Positions 36,492 through 47,130 of a stretch of DNA of 64,000 bases are shown piece after piece; position 1 is the first letter of the stretch; each line of letters opens with the position of its first letter. The position numbers and the translations under genes were made by a program. The notes under the pieces are model-generated. The model did not search any database and was not told the DNA's origin. It was given only the letters and a program-made list of their open reading frames with translations. Source of the DNA: Bacteroidales bacterium. GTDB taxonomy: Bacteria > Bacteroidota > Bacteroidia > Bacteroidales > Muribaculaceae. Location: positions 1 to 64,000 of the forward strand of contig JAQXIE010000018.1 of the NCBI GenBank assembly GCA_029007645.1. The letters run 5' to 3'.

Positions 36492-39275
36492 TTGAAGCGG
36501 TTATTGATATACATGGCGGCGGCAGCCGCGGTGGCCATGGGCTATTCGCAGCAGTCGGGGCGCACGGCCCGGGATGGATTCCCCGGGTCGGACGGCGGTG
36601 CGTTCGTCAACGATTCGCTGACAGCCGACGCCATCGTTGCCGATTCGATGACTGTCGGCCCGCTGACGCATGCCTCTCCGCTCACAGATTCACTTGCCAC
36701 CGATACCGCCAAGACCCGCATCACGCGCATCAACCGCGACAGCCGCGACATCACCTCGACAGTGACTTTCTCGGCCAAGGACTCGCTGGTGATCCGCGGC
36801 GACAACAGCGCATTGCTCTACGGCAACGGCACGGTGGAATACCAGGATTTCAAACTCAATTCGGCGGAGATCCGCATGGAGCTCGACTCCAACACGGTAT
36901 ATGCCAACGGCACGCTCGACTCGGTGGGACAGTTGCAGGACAACCCCGTATTCAAGGACAAGAGCGGCGAGTACGAATCGGAGACGATGAAGTACAATTT
37001 CAAGACGCAGCGCGGCTACATCACCGGAGTCATCACGGAGCAGGACGAAGGCTATCTGACCGGAGGCCGGGCCAAACGCAACGACGACGGCAGCTTCTAC
37101 GTCGAAGACGGCAAGTACACCACTTGCGAGGACCACGAGCATCCCCACTTCTACTTCCAGCTGACCCGCGCCAAGGTGCGCCCGCAGAAAGATGTGGTGA
37201 CCGGACCCGGATATATGGTGCTTGCCGACGTGCCCCTGCCCCTGGCATTGCCCTTCGGTTATTTCCCCTTCAGCAAAAAATACTCGTCGGGCGTGATTTT
37301 CCCGACGGTCGGCGAGGACTACCGCCGAGGTTTCTACCTGCGCGACGGGGGCTACTACTTCGCCATCAACGACAATGTCGACCTGGCGCTGCGCGGTGAG
37401 ATCTACACCAAAGGCTCCTGGGGAGTCAGCGCCTATTCTACCTACAACAAGCGCTATAAATACCGCGGATCGTTCCAGGCGTCGTTCCTGAGCACCGTCA
37501 CCGGCGACAAGGGGACCGCCGACTATATGAAGATGAACAACTTCCAGGTCGTATGGAGCCACTCGCAGGACACCAAGGCCAACCCCAACCTGAATTTTTC
37601 GGCGTCGGTTAACTTCGCCACGACAGGATATTCGCGCAACGACCTCAACTCCTACTACAGCAACGCGTTTACGGAAAACACGAAGTCGTCGACGGTCAAC
37701 CTCAGCTATCGTTTCCCCGGGTCGAAGTGGAGCATTTCGGCCAACATGAACATAGCTCAGCGCACCAAGGACTCGACTCTGTCGGTGTCGCTGCCCACGC
37801 TGACAGTGACCATGGCGCAGACAGCACCCTTCAAACGCAAGCATTCGGCCGGGAAGGAGCGCTGGTACGAGAAGATCCGCATGAGCTACTCGGGCCAGCT
37901 GCAGAACTCGCTGACGGCCAACCAGAATGAATTCTTTAAGAAGAGCCTGGTCAAGGACTGGCGCAACGGAATGAAGCATCTGGTGCCGATCTCGGCCACC
38001 TTCTCGCTGTTCAAATACATAAACCTCTCGCCCAGCATCATGCTGAACGACCGTATGTACACCACCAAGATCAAACGCCAGTGGGACTCGCAGGCCAGCC
38101 GTGAGGTTCAGGACACGACCTATGGATTCTACAACCTGTTCGACTTCAACCTGTCGATAGGCATGGATACGAAGATTTACGGATTCTGGAAACCGGCCAA
38201 GTTCCTGGGCGACAAGATCCAGATGGTGCGCCATGTGCTGACGCCTACAATATCGTTCGGATGGAATCCCGACTTCGGGGCTCCGGGCTGGGGTTATTAC
38301 AACTACTACATGCGGCCCGGCGGCGAGGGTCTGCCCGACCAGCGCGTGGATTATTCCTACTTCTCGCACGGGCTGTTCGGAGTGCCGGGCCGGGGCCGAA
38401 GCGCCGCCCTGTCATGGAGCCTGGCCAACAATCTGGAAATGAAGGTTAAGAGCGACAAGGACACGACGGGCTACAAGAAGATATCTCTGATCGAGAATCT
38501 GACCCTGGCGCAAAGCTACAACTTCGCCGCCGACTCGCTGCGCCTGAGCATGCTCTCGGCCAACGTGACGCTGCGACTGCTGAAGAATTTCAATCTGAAC
38601 CTGAGCACAACCTGGGACCCGTACGTCTACCGGCCCGACCAGTACGGCAGCATCACGCGCATAGACCGCTACCGCTGGCAGGAGCACAAGGGACTGCTGA
38701 AGCTGTCGAGTTTCGGCACGTCGTTCAGCTATACGTTCAACAACGACACGTTCAAACGGAAAGGAAACAGGAGCGACGCCCGGCGCGACCGTGATGACGA
38801 GGAGGAGGGCGAGCCGACCGAGGAGGAGAGTTTCAGCGACATGGCCGCACGGCGGCGGTCGAAGCAACCCGGCAACAGCGGCAGCGAGAGCGACAGCGAC
38901 GGCTACGCGAAATGGAATGTCCCATGGAGCCTGACGCTGAACTATTCGGTGAGCTACGGATACGGCGCGTACGACTATAAGAAGATGGACTACAGCGGGC
39001 GGTGGACACAGAATCTGTCGATGAGCGGCAACATCCGGCCCACGGCAGGATGGAATTTCAGTTTCTCGGCCTCCTATAATTTCGACCTGCACAAGCTGGC
39101 CTACATGAACTGTTCGATATCGCGCGACCTGCACTGTTTTACGATGACAGCCAGTTTTGTGCCCGTCGGACCGTATAAAAGTTATAATTTCCACATAGCC
39201 GTAAAATCGTCGCTGCTCCAGGACCTGAAATACGACAAGCGGTCGCAGAGCAACAACGGCGTACGATGGTATTGA
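36492..39275 (+). CDS. putative LPS-assembly protein LptD-like (Bacteroidota type)
   Basis: OstA-like N-term (DSLVIRGDNSALLYGNGTVEYQDFKLNSAEIRM), DVPLPLALPFGYFPFSKKYSSGVIFP, long barrel; apparent TTG start. Confidence 0.85.
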   Translation: MKRLLIYMAAAAAVAMGYSQQSGRTARDGFPGSDGGAFVNDSLTADAIVADSMTVGPLTHASPLTDSLATDTAKTRITRINRDSRDITSTVTFSAKDSLVIRGDNSALLYGNGTVEYQDFKLNSAEIRMELDSNTVYANGTLDSVGQLQDNPVFKDKSGEYESETMKYNFKTQRGYITGVITEQDEGYLTGGRAKRNDDGSFYVEDGKYTTCEDHEHPHFYFQLTRAKVRPQKDVVTGPGYMVLADVPLPLALPFGYFPFSKKYSSGVIFPTVGEDYRRGFYLRDGGYYFAINDNVDLALRGEIYTKGSWGVSAYSTYNKRYKYRGSFQASFLSTVTGDKGTADYMKMNNFQVVWSHSQDTKANPNLNFSASVNFATTGYSRNDLNSYYSNAFTENTKSSTVNLSYRFPGSKWSISANMNIAQRTKDSTLSVSLPTLTVTMAQTAPFKRKHSAGKERWYEKIRMSYSGQLQNSLTANQNEFFKKSLVKDWRNGMKHLVPISATFSLFKYINLSPSIMLNDRMYTTKIKRQWDSQASREVQDTTYGFYNLFDFNLSIGMDTKIYGFWKPAKFLGDKIQMVRHVLTPTISFGWNPDFGAPGWGYYNYYMRPGGEGLPDQRVDYSYFSHGLFGVPGRGRSAALSWSLANNLEMKVKSDKDTTGYKKISLIENLTLAQSYNFAADSLRLSMLSANVTLRLLKNFNLNLSTTWDPYVYRPDQYGSITRIDRYRWQEHKGLLKLSSFGTSFSYTFNNDTFKRKGNRSDARRDRDDEEEGEPTEEESFSDMAARRRSKQPGNSGSESDSDGYAKWNVPWSLTLNYSVSYGYGAYDYKKMDYSGRWTQNLSMSGNIRPTAGWNFSFSASYNFDLHKLAYMNCSISRDLHCFTMTASFVPVGPYKSYNFHIAVKSSLLQDLKYDKRSQSNNGVRWY

Positions 39276-39325
39276 TATTTGCCGGAAAGAATTTTTTTTG
39301 CTAATTTTGTGAAAAATTGGCATAG

Positions 39326-39619
39326 ATGGCCGGGAATCTGTTATCAGAACTGGAAAGTCTGAAAGCTAAGATCCAGGAGACGGGAGCACGGATACGTGCA
39401 CTTGAGGAAAGGAACAGGACACTGATGCTGGAGAACGAGGATCTCCGGCGGCAGACCCGCGAAGCCCTGTCGGAGCGCGACCGCGTGCGTCAGGACTGCG
39501 AATATCTGGAAGTGTCGCACAAGCTCGCCGACAACCCCGACACGCTGGTGGCCACCCGCCGCCGTCTGGCCGGTTTGATCCGCAACATCGACCGTTGCCT
39601 TGATATGCTCAAGGAATAA
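39326..39619 (+). CDS. small coiled-coil protein upstream of zapA
   Basis: Heptad-rich ELESLKAKIQETGARIRALEERNRTLMLENEDLRRQ; TAATTTTG promoter just upstream. Confidence 0.75.
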   Translation: MAGNLLSELESLKAKIQETGARIRALEERNRTLMLENEDLRRQTREALSERDRVRQDCEYLEVSHKLADNPDTLVATRRRLAGLIRNIDRCLDMLKE

Positions 39620-39631
39620 AATGGCACCGCG

Positions 39632-39940
39632 ATGGAAAGTACGGAAAAGATTAAAATGTACCTCAATATAGGCGGTTCGCAGATAGCTGTGACCGTCCCG
39701 TTCTCCCAGCAGGACACAGTGCGGGATGTGGAGAAACAGGTCAACGACCTCTACACTTCCTGGCGCCATCAGTTTTCGAAGAAGACAGACCGGGAGATTA
39801 TGGCCATGGTGGCCTATCAGTTCGCCTCGCATTACAACGAGTTGCGTGGCCGATACGCAGAAGCCGGAGAACTCGCCAGGGAATGCCTGGATGCCATGGA
39901 CCGGCTCGACCAGGAGGAGCAAGGCACAACCACGGCCTGA
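39632..39940 (+). CDS. zapA: cell division protein ZapA
   Basis: MYLNIGGSQIAVTVP...MVAYQFASHYNEL; neighbour of rny. Confidence 0.85.
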   Translation: MESTEKIKMYLNIGGSQIAVTVPFSQQDTVRDVEKQVNDLYTSWRHQFSKKTDREIMAMVAYQFASHYNELRGRYAEAGELARECLDAMDRLDQEEQGTTTA

Positions 39941-39944
39941 ACAA

Positions 39945-40105
39945 TCTGTTTCGCGACATTTTTCATCACCGAGTTGCGGATCCGCCCGACAATCCGAGAT
40001 ATGCGACGAGCTATCGACGGTTGGCGTGCGGAACTGAGAATGCTTGTGTCCGCATTATAAGCGGCTGAACCGATACGAAGAAGTGACTGAAACCGAAACT
40101 GAAAC
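39945..40105 (+). ncRNA. candidate structured RNA (6S-like?) between zapA and rny
   Basis: Nested complementarity: TGCGGA(39975)/TCCGCA(40049) outer, TCCGCCCGACAA(39981)/TTGGCGTGCGGA(40021) inner; position next to zapA, as for some 6S RNAs. Confidence 0.35.
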
Positions 40106-40132
40106 CCAATAAAAAAGAGCATACTATAAACA

Positions 40133-41674
40133 ATGGAAACAGCGATATGGATAATAATAGCGGTATTGGCAGCAATACTGGGCTATGTTGCGGCGTCGAT
40201 GATGAGTCGTCGCAACGCTCGCAGCCAGGCCAACGCCATCACCGCCGACGCACGCCGCGAGGCCGATGTAATTAAGGAAAAGACCCTGCTCCAGGCCAAG
40301 GAGGAGGAGATGCGCATACTGTCGGAGGCCGAAAAGACGGCCTCGCAGAAACTGCAGAAGGCTCAGAGCGCCGAGAACCGCAACAAGCAGCGGGAACGCG
40401 AGCTGAACCACGTGCAGCAGGACAACCAGCGCCGCAAGAAGGAACTGGACACGCTGCAGACCAATCTGGAGAACCGCGAGCAGCTGCTCGACAGCCGCGC
40501 CGAGGAGCTGGACCATCTGACCCGCCAGACGCAGGAAGAGTTGCAGCGCATATCGGGCCTCAGCGCCGAGGAGGCTCGCGAGAAGCTTGTGGAGAGCCTC
40601 AAGGACGAGGCTAAGAGCGCGGCGGCCGGATATATCAACGACATCATGGACGATGCCAAGATGACGGCCAGCAAGGAGGCCAAACGCATTGTGATCCAAA
40701 GCATCCAGCGCATGGCCACTGAGACGGCCATCGAGAACTCCGTGACCGTGTTCCATATCGACAACGATGAAGTGAAGGGCCGTATCATCGGCCGCGAGGG
40801 CCGCAACATCCGCGCCCTGGAGGCTGCCACGGGCATAGAGATTATCGTCGACGACACCCCCGAGGCCATCGTACTGTCGGGCTTCGACCCCGTGCGCCGC
40901 GAGATAGCGCGTCTGGCCCTGCACCAGCTCGTCACCGACGGCCGAATCCATCCCGCCCGTATCGAGGAGGTGGTGGCCAAGGTCCGCAAGCAGGTCGAGG
41001 AGGAGATAATCGAGACCGGTAAGCGCACGGCCATCGACCTCGGCATCCACGGACTGCACCCGGAACTGATCCGCATGGTCGGCAAGATGAAATACCGTTC
41101 GAGTTACGGCCAGAACCTGCTGCAGCACAGCCGCGAGACCGCCAATCTGTGCGCCATCATGGCCGCCGAACTGGGTCTCAATCCCAAGAAGGCGCGCCGC
41201 GCCGGTCTGCTGCATGACATCGGCAAGGTGCCCGATGACGAACCGGAGCTGCCGCACGCACTGCTCGGTATGAAACTGGCCGAGAAGTTCAAGGAGAAAC
41301 CCGACATCTGCAACGCCATCGGCGCTCACCACGACGAGGTGGAGCAGACCACACTGCTGGCGCCCATCGTTCAGGTATGCGACGCCATCTCGGGTGCTCG
41401 CCCCGGCGCGCGCCGCGAAATCGTCGAGGCATACATCAAGCGCCTCAACGACCTGGAGCAGCTGGCCCTCTCCTATCCGGGCGTCCTCAAGACATATGCC
41501 ATCCAGGCCGGTCGCGAACTCCGCGTGATCGTCGGCGCCGACAAGATCTCGGACGACGAGACCGAGAAGCTGTCGGCCGAAATCGCCAAGAAGATTCAGG
41601 ACGAGCTCACCTACCCCGGTCAGGTCAAGATCACCGTGATCCGCGAGACCCGCGCCGTAAGCTTCGCCAAATAA
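40133..41674 (+). CDS. rny: ribonuclease Y
   Basis: TM + coiled coil, KH ([39 protein letters not shown]), HD (LLHDIGK). Confidence 0.97.
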   Translation: METAIWIIIAVLAAILGYVAASMMSRRNARSQANAITADARREADVIKEKTLLQAKEEEMRILSEAEKTASQKLQKAQSAENRNKQRERELNHVQQDNQRRKKELDTLQTNLENREQLLDSRAEELDHLTRQTQEELQRISGLSAEEAREKLVESLKDEAKSAAAGYINDIMDDAKMTASKEAKRIVIQSIQRMATETAIENSVTVFHIDNDEVKGRIIGREGRNIRALEAATGIEIIVDDTPEAIVLSGFDPVRREIARLALHQLVTDGRIHPARIEEVVAKVRKQVEEEIIETGKRTAIDLGIHGLHPELIRMVGKMKYRSSYGQNLLQHSRETANLCAIMAAELGLNPKKARRAGLLHDIGKVPDDEPELPHALLGMKLAEKFKEKPDICNAIGAHHDEVEQTTLLAPIVQVCDAISGARPGARREIVEAYIKRLNDLEQLALSYPGVLKTYAIQAGRELRVIVGADKISDDETEKLSAEIAKKIQDELTYPGQVKITVIRETRAVSFAK

Positions 41675-41700
41675 GCAGGTTGAGTTGTTGAGTTGTTGAG

Positions 41701-42987
41701 ATGACAGACCATAACAAGAAACAGTTCAGCTTCCGGCAGGAATGTCCGCGAGCCAAGCTGCAGGCCACCAACTGGCTGGCCGGCATCTCGGACGCGCGTG
41801 ACTTCGACATCGTGGAGGTGATCTTCAAGAACACGCGCGCAGGCTATTACATCAACAGTCTGGGCCCGGAGGTAAAGATCGGCGACACGGTGGTGGTGGA
41901 GTCGCAGCCCGGCTACGACATCGGACGCGTGAACATGACGGGGCGTCTCGTGAAGCTCCAGATGCGCAAGAACGGCATCAAGGAGGATTCCGAGCTGCGG
42001 AAACTGCTGCGCTACCCCACGCCCCAGGAACTTGACCGCGCCGACGAGGCCCACAGCCTGGAGCATGAGACGATGATCAAGGCGCGCCGCATCGCCGAGG
42101 GATTGTTGCTGAACATGAAGATAGGCGACGTCGAATACCAGGCGGATGCTGCAAAAGCCATATTTTATTACATAGCCGACGAGCGCGTGGACTTCCGGGC
42201 TCTGATCCGTGTGCTTGCAGACACTTTCAAGGTGCGCGTGGAGATGCGCCAGATCGGAGCACGTCAGGAAGCCGGCCGTATCGGCGGCATCGGACCCTGC
42301 GGACGGCCGCTTTGCTGCTCGCAGTGGATTACCCGCTTCAGCAGCGTGGGCACAGGCGCCGCCCGCATTCAGGACATCAGCATGAGTCCGCAGAAACTCG
42401 CCGGACAATGCGCCAAGCTGAAATGCTGTCTGAATTTCGAATCGGCCATCTACGCCGAAGCCCAGAAACAGATGCCCGGCAAGGATGTGCAACTCGAGAC
42501 CAAGGACGCCACCTACTACCTGTTCAAAAGCGATATCCTGGCGCATAAGGTGACCTACAGCACCGACCGCAAGATTCCGGCCAATCTGGTGACCATCGAC
42601 TCAAGCCGCGCGTTCGAGATAATCGCACTCAACAAACAGGGCGTGCGCGTAGACTCCCTGCTGCCCGAAGAGGAAGCCGCCCAGGGCGAGGAGACACCCA
42701 CCGATCTGGTGGAACAGGAAAGCCTGACCCGCTTCGACGGCTCGAAGGGCAAGAAACGCAAGAACCGCGGCCGCCGCGACAAATCGCAGGGCGAAAAGAA
42801 GCAGCAAGGCGAAAAGAAACAGCAGGGAGAGAACAGGCCGCAAGGCGAAAAGAAACAGCAAGGCGAGAACAGGCCGCAGGGTGAAAAGAAACCTCAGGAG
42901 GAGGGCCGGCATCAGCACCAGCGGCGCCGGCAACGTGGCCGCGGCGGCGAACAGCGAGGCGGCGAACAGAAAAAGTCCGAATCATGA
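41701..42987 (+). CDS. ricT: PSP1/RicT family protein with low-complexity basic tail
   Basis: RVEMRQIGARQEAGRIGGIGPCGRPLCCSQW; Cys motifs; QGEKKQ repeats at C-terminus. Confidence 0.88.
   Translation: MTDHNKKQFSFRQECPRAKLQATNWLAGISDARDFDIVEVIFKNTRAGYYINSLGPEVKIGDTVVVESQPGYDIGRVNMTGRLVKLQMRKNGIKEDSELRKLLRYPTPQELDRADEAHSLEHETMIKARRIAEGLLLNMKIGDVEYQADAAKAIFYYIADERVDFRALIRVLADTFKVRVEMRQIGARQEAGRIGGIGPCGRPLCCSQWITRFSSVGTGAARIQDISMSPQKLAGQCAKLKCCLNFESAIYAEAQKQMPGKDVQLETKDATYYLFKSDILAHKVTYSTDRKIPANLVTIDSSRAFEIIALNKQGVRVDSLLPEEEAAQGEETPTDLVEQESLTRFDGSKGKKRKNRGRRDKSQGEKKQQGEKKQQGENRPQGEKKQQGENRPQGEKKPQEEGRHQHQRRRQRGRGGEQRGGEQKKSES
42787..42894 (+). repeat. 18-bp coding repeat, six units QGE[KN][KR][QP]
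   Basis: QGEKKQ QGEKKQ QGENRP QGEKKQ QGENRP QGEKKP. Confidence 0.9.
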
Positions 42988-43502
42988 AATGGGCAGCAGC
43001 CGTCGCCCTGATTCTACTGGCATTGCCGGCATGCAGAGAGGTCGACGACACAATATACATGCATTACCACGACGTGCCGCGTTCAGGGTGGGACATGTCC
43101 CGGCCTATGAATTTCGAGGCCTTCCCGGCCGACTCATCCTACATCGGCACTCCAACGCGGATGGAGCTCCTTGTCAGATACCTGGAATCGCAGCCCATAG
43201 CGGAAATCCCAGTGCTGGCGTCGGTCGAGGACGATAACGGCGACATCGTCAGCGACACCCTGCGGCTGAAACTGTTCGGGCCGGAGGGACGGCCTCTGGA
43301 CCGTCCGAAGTTCGGCATCGCAGAACATGTCGTGCATCTGCTGGATCATTATCGGCTTCGGCCGGGCCTTTCGGTAAACCTGATACCTCTGGCCCCGGCC
43401 AATGCAAGCAAAGGATTGTTGAATATCGGGGTGAGACTCGCCAAGGATGCTGACCGGAGCATGCCGCCGAAATCCTCACTGCCCACAAAACATAAAGACT
43501 GA
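42984..43502 (+). CDS. gldH: gliding motility lipoprotein GldH
   Basis: Lipobox LALPACREV; YMHYHDVPRSGWDMSRPMNFE typical of GldH; ATGA overlap with ricT. Confidence 0.82.
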   Translation: MKWAAAVALILLALPACREVDDTIYMHYHDVPRSGWDMSRPMNFEAFPADSSYIGTPTRMELLVRYLESQPIAEIPVLASVEDDNGDIVSDTLRLKLFGPEGRPLDRPKFGIAEHVVHLLDHYRLRPGLSVNLIPLAPANASKGLLNIGVRLAKDADRSMPPKSSLPTKHKD

Positions 43503-44942
43503 ATGAATCTGTCGGAGGATCTGAAACATCCCATATTCCGGCGCATCGGCCGCATTGCAGACGCGATGGGCCGGGAAGTATATGTGGTCGGCGGCTATGT
43601 GCGCGACATTTTTCTGCAACGGCCGTCGCAGGACATCGATCTTGTGACCGTGGGGAGCGGCATAGAGCTTGCCGAGGCCGTGGCCCGCGATCTCGGGCCC
43701 CGCACGCCGCTGAATGTGTTCGCCACCTACGGCACGGCCCAGGTGAAACATCACGGACTCGAGCTGGAGTTTGTCGGCGCCCGCCGCGAGTCATACCGCC
43801 GGGAGAGCCGCAATCCGATAGTGGAGGACGGTACGCTGACCGACGACCAGAACCGCCGGGATTTCACCATCAACGCCATGGCCATCTGCCTGAACGCCGA
43901 CCGGTTCGGCGAACTCGTGGACCCGTTCAACGGACTTGTTGACCTGGCCAAGCGCGTGATCCGCACGCCTCTCGACCCCGACATCACATTCTCGGACGAT
44001 CCGCTGCGTATGATGCGCGCCGTGCGGTTCGCCACGCAGCTCGACTTTGAGATCCTGCCGGAAACGCTTGAGGCGATACGCCGCAACGCTTCGCGGCTGG
44101 AGATCATAACCCGCGAGCGCATCAACGACGAGCTGGGCAAGATCATGCGTTCGCCGCGCCCGTCGATAGGTTTCAAACTGCTCGACAGCACGGGGCTGCT
44201 GGCCATAGCCTTCCCCCCGATCCTCGACCTGAAGGGGGTTGAGACTGTAGAAGGCGTGGGTCACAAGGACAATTTCCTGCACACGCTTCAGGTGGTCGAC
44301 AATGTGGCCGCCCGCAGCGACAATGAATGGCTCCGTTGGGCAGCCCTGCTCCACGACATCGGCAAACCGGCTACCAAACGGTTTGACGACAAGCTGGGCT
44401 GGACGTTCCATAACCACAACTTCATCGGCGAGAAGATGGTGCCGCGCATTTTCCGCAAGTACAAGATGCCGATGAACGAGAATATGAAGTATGTGGCCAA
44501 ACTTGTGGGTCTGCATATGCGACCGCAGTCGGTGGGCGAAAGCGGAGTGACCGATTCGGGAGTGCGCCGCCTCATCACCGATGCCGGTCCCGATCTGGAC
44601 GATCTGATGATACTCGCCGAGGCCGACATCACGTCGAAGAATCCGGGGAAAGTGCGCCGTCAGCTGGAGGGCTTCCGCCGGTTGCGCGAGCGCATGGAGC
44701 AGATCAACGATGCCGACGCCCTGCGCAACTGGAAAAATCCGGTTAACGGCAACGAAATCATGGAGCACTTCGGGCTTGCGCCCGGCGAAGAGATAAAATG
44801 GATCAAGGATGCCGTGAAGGAAGCCATCATGGAGGGAGAAATTCCGTATGACCATGCCGCGGCATGGCAATATGCGCTGGAGCACGGCGAGGATATTCTT
44901 GCCGCGAACCGCGATGCTCGCAATGCAAAAACATTGCAGTAG
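43503..44942 (+). CDS. cca: CCA tRNA nucleotidyltransferase / poly(A) polymerase family with HD domain
   Basis: YVVGGYVRDIFLQRPSQDIDLVTVG; RDFTINAMA; LLHDIGKPATK. Confidence 0.93.
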   Translation: MNLSEDLKHPIFRRIGRIADAMGREVYVVGGYVRDIFLQRPSQDIDLVTVGSGIELAEAVARDLGPRTPLNVFATYGTAQVKHHGLELEFVGARRESYRRESRNPIVEDGTLTDDQNRRDFTINAMAICLNADRFGELVDPFNGLVDLAKRVIRTPLDPDITFSDDPLRMMRAVRFATQLDFEILPETLEAIRRNASRLEIITRERINDELGKIMRSPRPSIGFKLLDSTGLLAIAFPPILDLKGVETVEGVGHKDNFLHTLQVVDNVAARSDNEWLRWAALLHDIGKPATKRFDDKLGWTFHNHNFIGEKMVPRIFRKYKMPMNENMKYVAKLVGLHMRPQSVGESGVTDSGVRRLITDAGPDLDDLMILAEADITSKNPGKVRRQLEGFRRLRERMEQINDADALRNWKNPVNGNEIMEHFGLAPGEEIKWIKDAVKEAIMEGEIPYDHAAAWQYALEHGEDILAANRDARNAKTLQ

Positions 44943-45178
44943 AAATTGAATTTTTTTTAAAATTTTTAAAAATCGCAGATAGTGAAAATACCTGAGTTGC
45001 ATAAAAAATATTTTCGCTATAAATTCGCAAATGATAACAATGCTGATGTCCGGATGTGACTTCCGGACGTTAGAAAAAAGGACCGGTGTGACGATAGGTG
45101 CCGGAATATAAATACAACCAACTATGAACAAGAATGCCGGAGAGCCGGCAGAATAACCAGGTAAATAATAAGTCGATT

Positions 45179-45388
45179 ATGGACATTGGACAGGAAATCA
45201 GGAAGCGTCGGCAGGAGCTGAGATTAACGCAGCAGTCGCTTGCCGATATCTCTGGAGTTAGTGTTCGGATGATTAAGTCGATAGAAGGAAATTATGCCAA
45301 CCCTTCGATACGCACGGTCGAGAAGCTGTTGAAGTCACTGAACCTGGGTCTTGAGATAATGGAAATGCGCCCGGCCGTAGAGGCCTGA
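45179..45388 (+). CDS. XRE family helix-turn-helix regulator
   Basis: MDIGQEIRKRRQELRLTQQSLADISGVSVRMIKSIEGNYANPSIRTVEKLLKSLNLGLEI. Confidence 0.88.
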   Translation: MDIGQEIRKRRQELRLTQQSLADISGVSVRMIKSIEGNYANPSIRTVEKLLKSLNLGLEIMEMRPAVEA

Positions 45389-45396
45389 CATTTCGA

Positions 45397-45433
45397 ACGG
45401 GGCCGCAGCAAAGCTGCAGCCCCGTTTCGTTTA
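45397..45433 (+). terminator. rho-independent terminator
   Basis: ACGGGGCcGCAGC aaa GCTGCaGCCCCGT TTCGTTT. Confidence 0.8.
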
Positions 45434-45550
45434 AGCAGTTTCGGAGATGGGTTTCGCAGATTCGATTTTTTTTGTTATTTTTGCAATTTGAACCGGATAT
45501 GTGACGGGGATAACTTAAATTGTAACTAATCAGACAACAAAGATAAAAAG

Positions 45551-47101
45551 ATGGCAAAGCAGGAAGACGTATTCAAGTCAATAATAGCGCACGCCAAGGA
45601 ATACGGTTTCGTATTCCAGTCGTCGGAGATATACGACGGTCTCTCGGCGGTATACGATTATGGCCAGAACGGAGTAGAGCTTAAGAACAACATCAAGCGC
45701 TACTGGTGGGAGGCGATGACGATGTTGCACGACAACATTGTCGGCATCGATTCCGCCATATTCATGCATCCGACCATCTGGAAGGCATCGGGCCATGTCG
45801 ACGCGTTCAATGACCCGTTGATCGACAACCGCGACAGCAAGAAGCGCTACCGCGCGGACGTACTGATCGAGGACGAGATAGCCAAATTCGACGACAAGAT
45901 CAATAAGGAAGTGGCCAAGGCCGCCAAGCGTTTCGGCGACAGCTTCGACGAGGCACAGTTCCGCAGCACCAACGCCCGCGTTCTGGAGAACCAGGCCAAG
46001 CGCGACGAGCTGCATCAGCGTTACTCCGACGCAATGAACGCCAACGACCTCGACGCTCTGAAGCAGATAATCCTGGACTATGAGATCGTCGACCCGATCA
46101 GCGGCACGCGCAACTGGACCGACGTACGTCAGTTCAACCTGATGTTCAAGACCGAGATGGGATCCACGGCCGACGGCGCGATGGATGTTTACCTCCGTCC
46201 CGAGACCGCCCAGGGTATCTTTGTGAACGACCTGAACGTTCAGAAGACCGGACGCATGCGTATCCCGTTCGGTATCGCGCAGATCGGCAAGGCATTCCGC
46301 AACGAGATCGTGGCCCGTCAGTTCATCTTCCGCATGCGCGAGTTCGAGCAGATGGAGATGCAGTTCTTCGTACGTCCCGGCGAGGAGATGAAATGGTTCG
46401 ACTACTGGCGCAAGCTGCGTCTGGAGTGGCACAAGAACCTTGGACTGGGCGATGAAAAATACCGTTACCATGACCACGAGAAGCTGGCTCACTACGCCAA
46501 CGCCGCCACCGACATCGAGTTCCTCATGCCGTTCGGATTCAAGGAAGTGGAGGGTATCCACTCGCGTACCAATTTCGACCTGTCGCAGCACGAGAAATTC
46601 TCGGGCAAGAAGATACAGTACTTCGATCCGGAGCTGAACCAGAGCTACGTGCCTTACGTAATCGAGACCTCGATTGGCGTTGACCGCATGTTCCTGAGCG
46701 TGATGTGCAGTTGCTACGAGAACCAGCAGCTCGAGGGCGGCGACAGCCGCGTGGTGCTGCACTTCCCCGCGCCGATCGCGCCAGTGAAATGCGCCGTACT
46801 CCCACTGGTCAAGAAGGACGGACTGCCCGAAAAGGCCCGCGAAATCCAGCACCGCCTCCGTTTCGACTTCACCTGTCAGTACGATGAGAAGGACTCGATC
46901 GGCAAACGTTACCGCCGTCAGGACGCCATCGGCACCCCCTACTGCGTGACCGTCGATCACCAGACGCTCGAGGACAACACCGTGACACTGCGTCACCGCG
47001 ACTCGATGGAGCAGAAACGCGTCAACATCGACGATCTGGAGAAGATCCTGGCCGACGAAGTAAGCCTGAACAGCCTGCTGCGCCGTCTGGCCGACAAATA
47101 A
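45551..47101 (+). CDS. glyS: glycine--tRNA ligase (dimeric type)
   Basis: GFVFQSSEIYDGLSAVYDYGQNGVELKNNIKRYWW; RPETAQGIFVN; EQMEMQFFV. Confidence 0.96.
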   Translation: MAKQEDVFKSIIAHAKEYGFVFQSSEIYDGLSAVYDYGQNGVELKNNIKRYWWEAMTMLHDNIVGIDSAIFMHPTIWKASGHVDAFNDPLIDNRDSKKRYRADVLIEDEIAKFDDKINKEVAKAAKRFGDSFDEAQFRSTNARVLENQAKRDELHQRYSDAMNANDLDALKQIILDYEIVDPISGTRNWTDVRQFNLMFKTEMGSTADGAMDVYLRPETAQGIFVNDLNVQKTGRMRIPFGIAQIGKAFRNEIVARQFIFRMREFEQMEMQFFVRPGEEMKWFDYWRKLRLEWHKNLGLGDEKYRYHDHEKLAHYANAATDIEFLMPFGFKEVEGIHSRTNFDLSQHEKFSGKKIQYFDPELNQSYVPYVIETSIGVDRMFLSVMCSCYENQQLEGGDSRVVLHFPAPIAPVKCAVLPLVKKDGLPEKAREIQHRLRFDFTCQYDEKDSIGKRYRRQDAIGTPYCVTVDHQTLEDNTVTLRHRDSMEQKRVNIDDLEKILADEVSLNSLLRRLADK

Positions 47102-47130
47102 TCCCCTGACCGAACTAAAAATTCAAAATC

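Noticed and set aside
36690-38369. 559-aa minus-strand ORF
   Set aside because: Antisense of the LptD-like gene.
41678-41700. ttgagttgttgagttgttgag short repeat before ricT
   Set aside because: Too short and simple; likely slippage in a spacer.
45049-45068. GTCCGGA-tgtgact-TCCGGAC hairpin before the XRE gene
   Set aside because: Simple stem followed by A-rich tract; probably a terminator or ordinary UTR structure, not enough to claim more.
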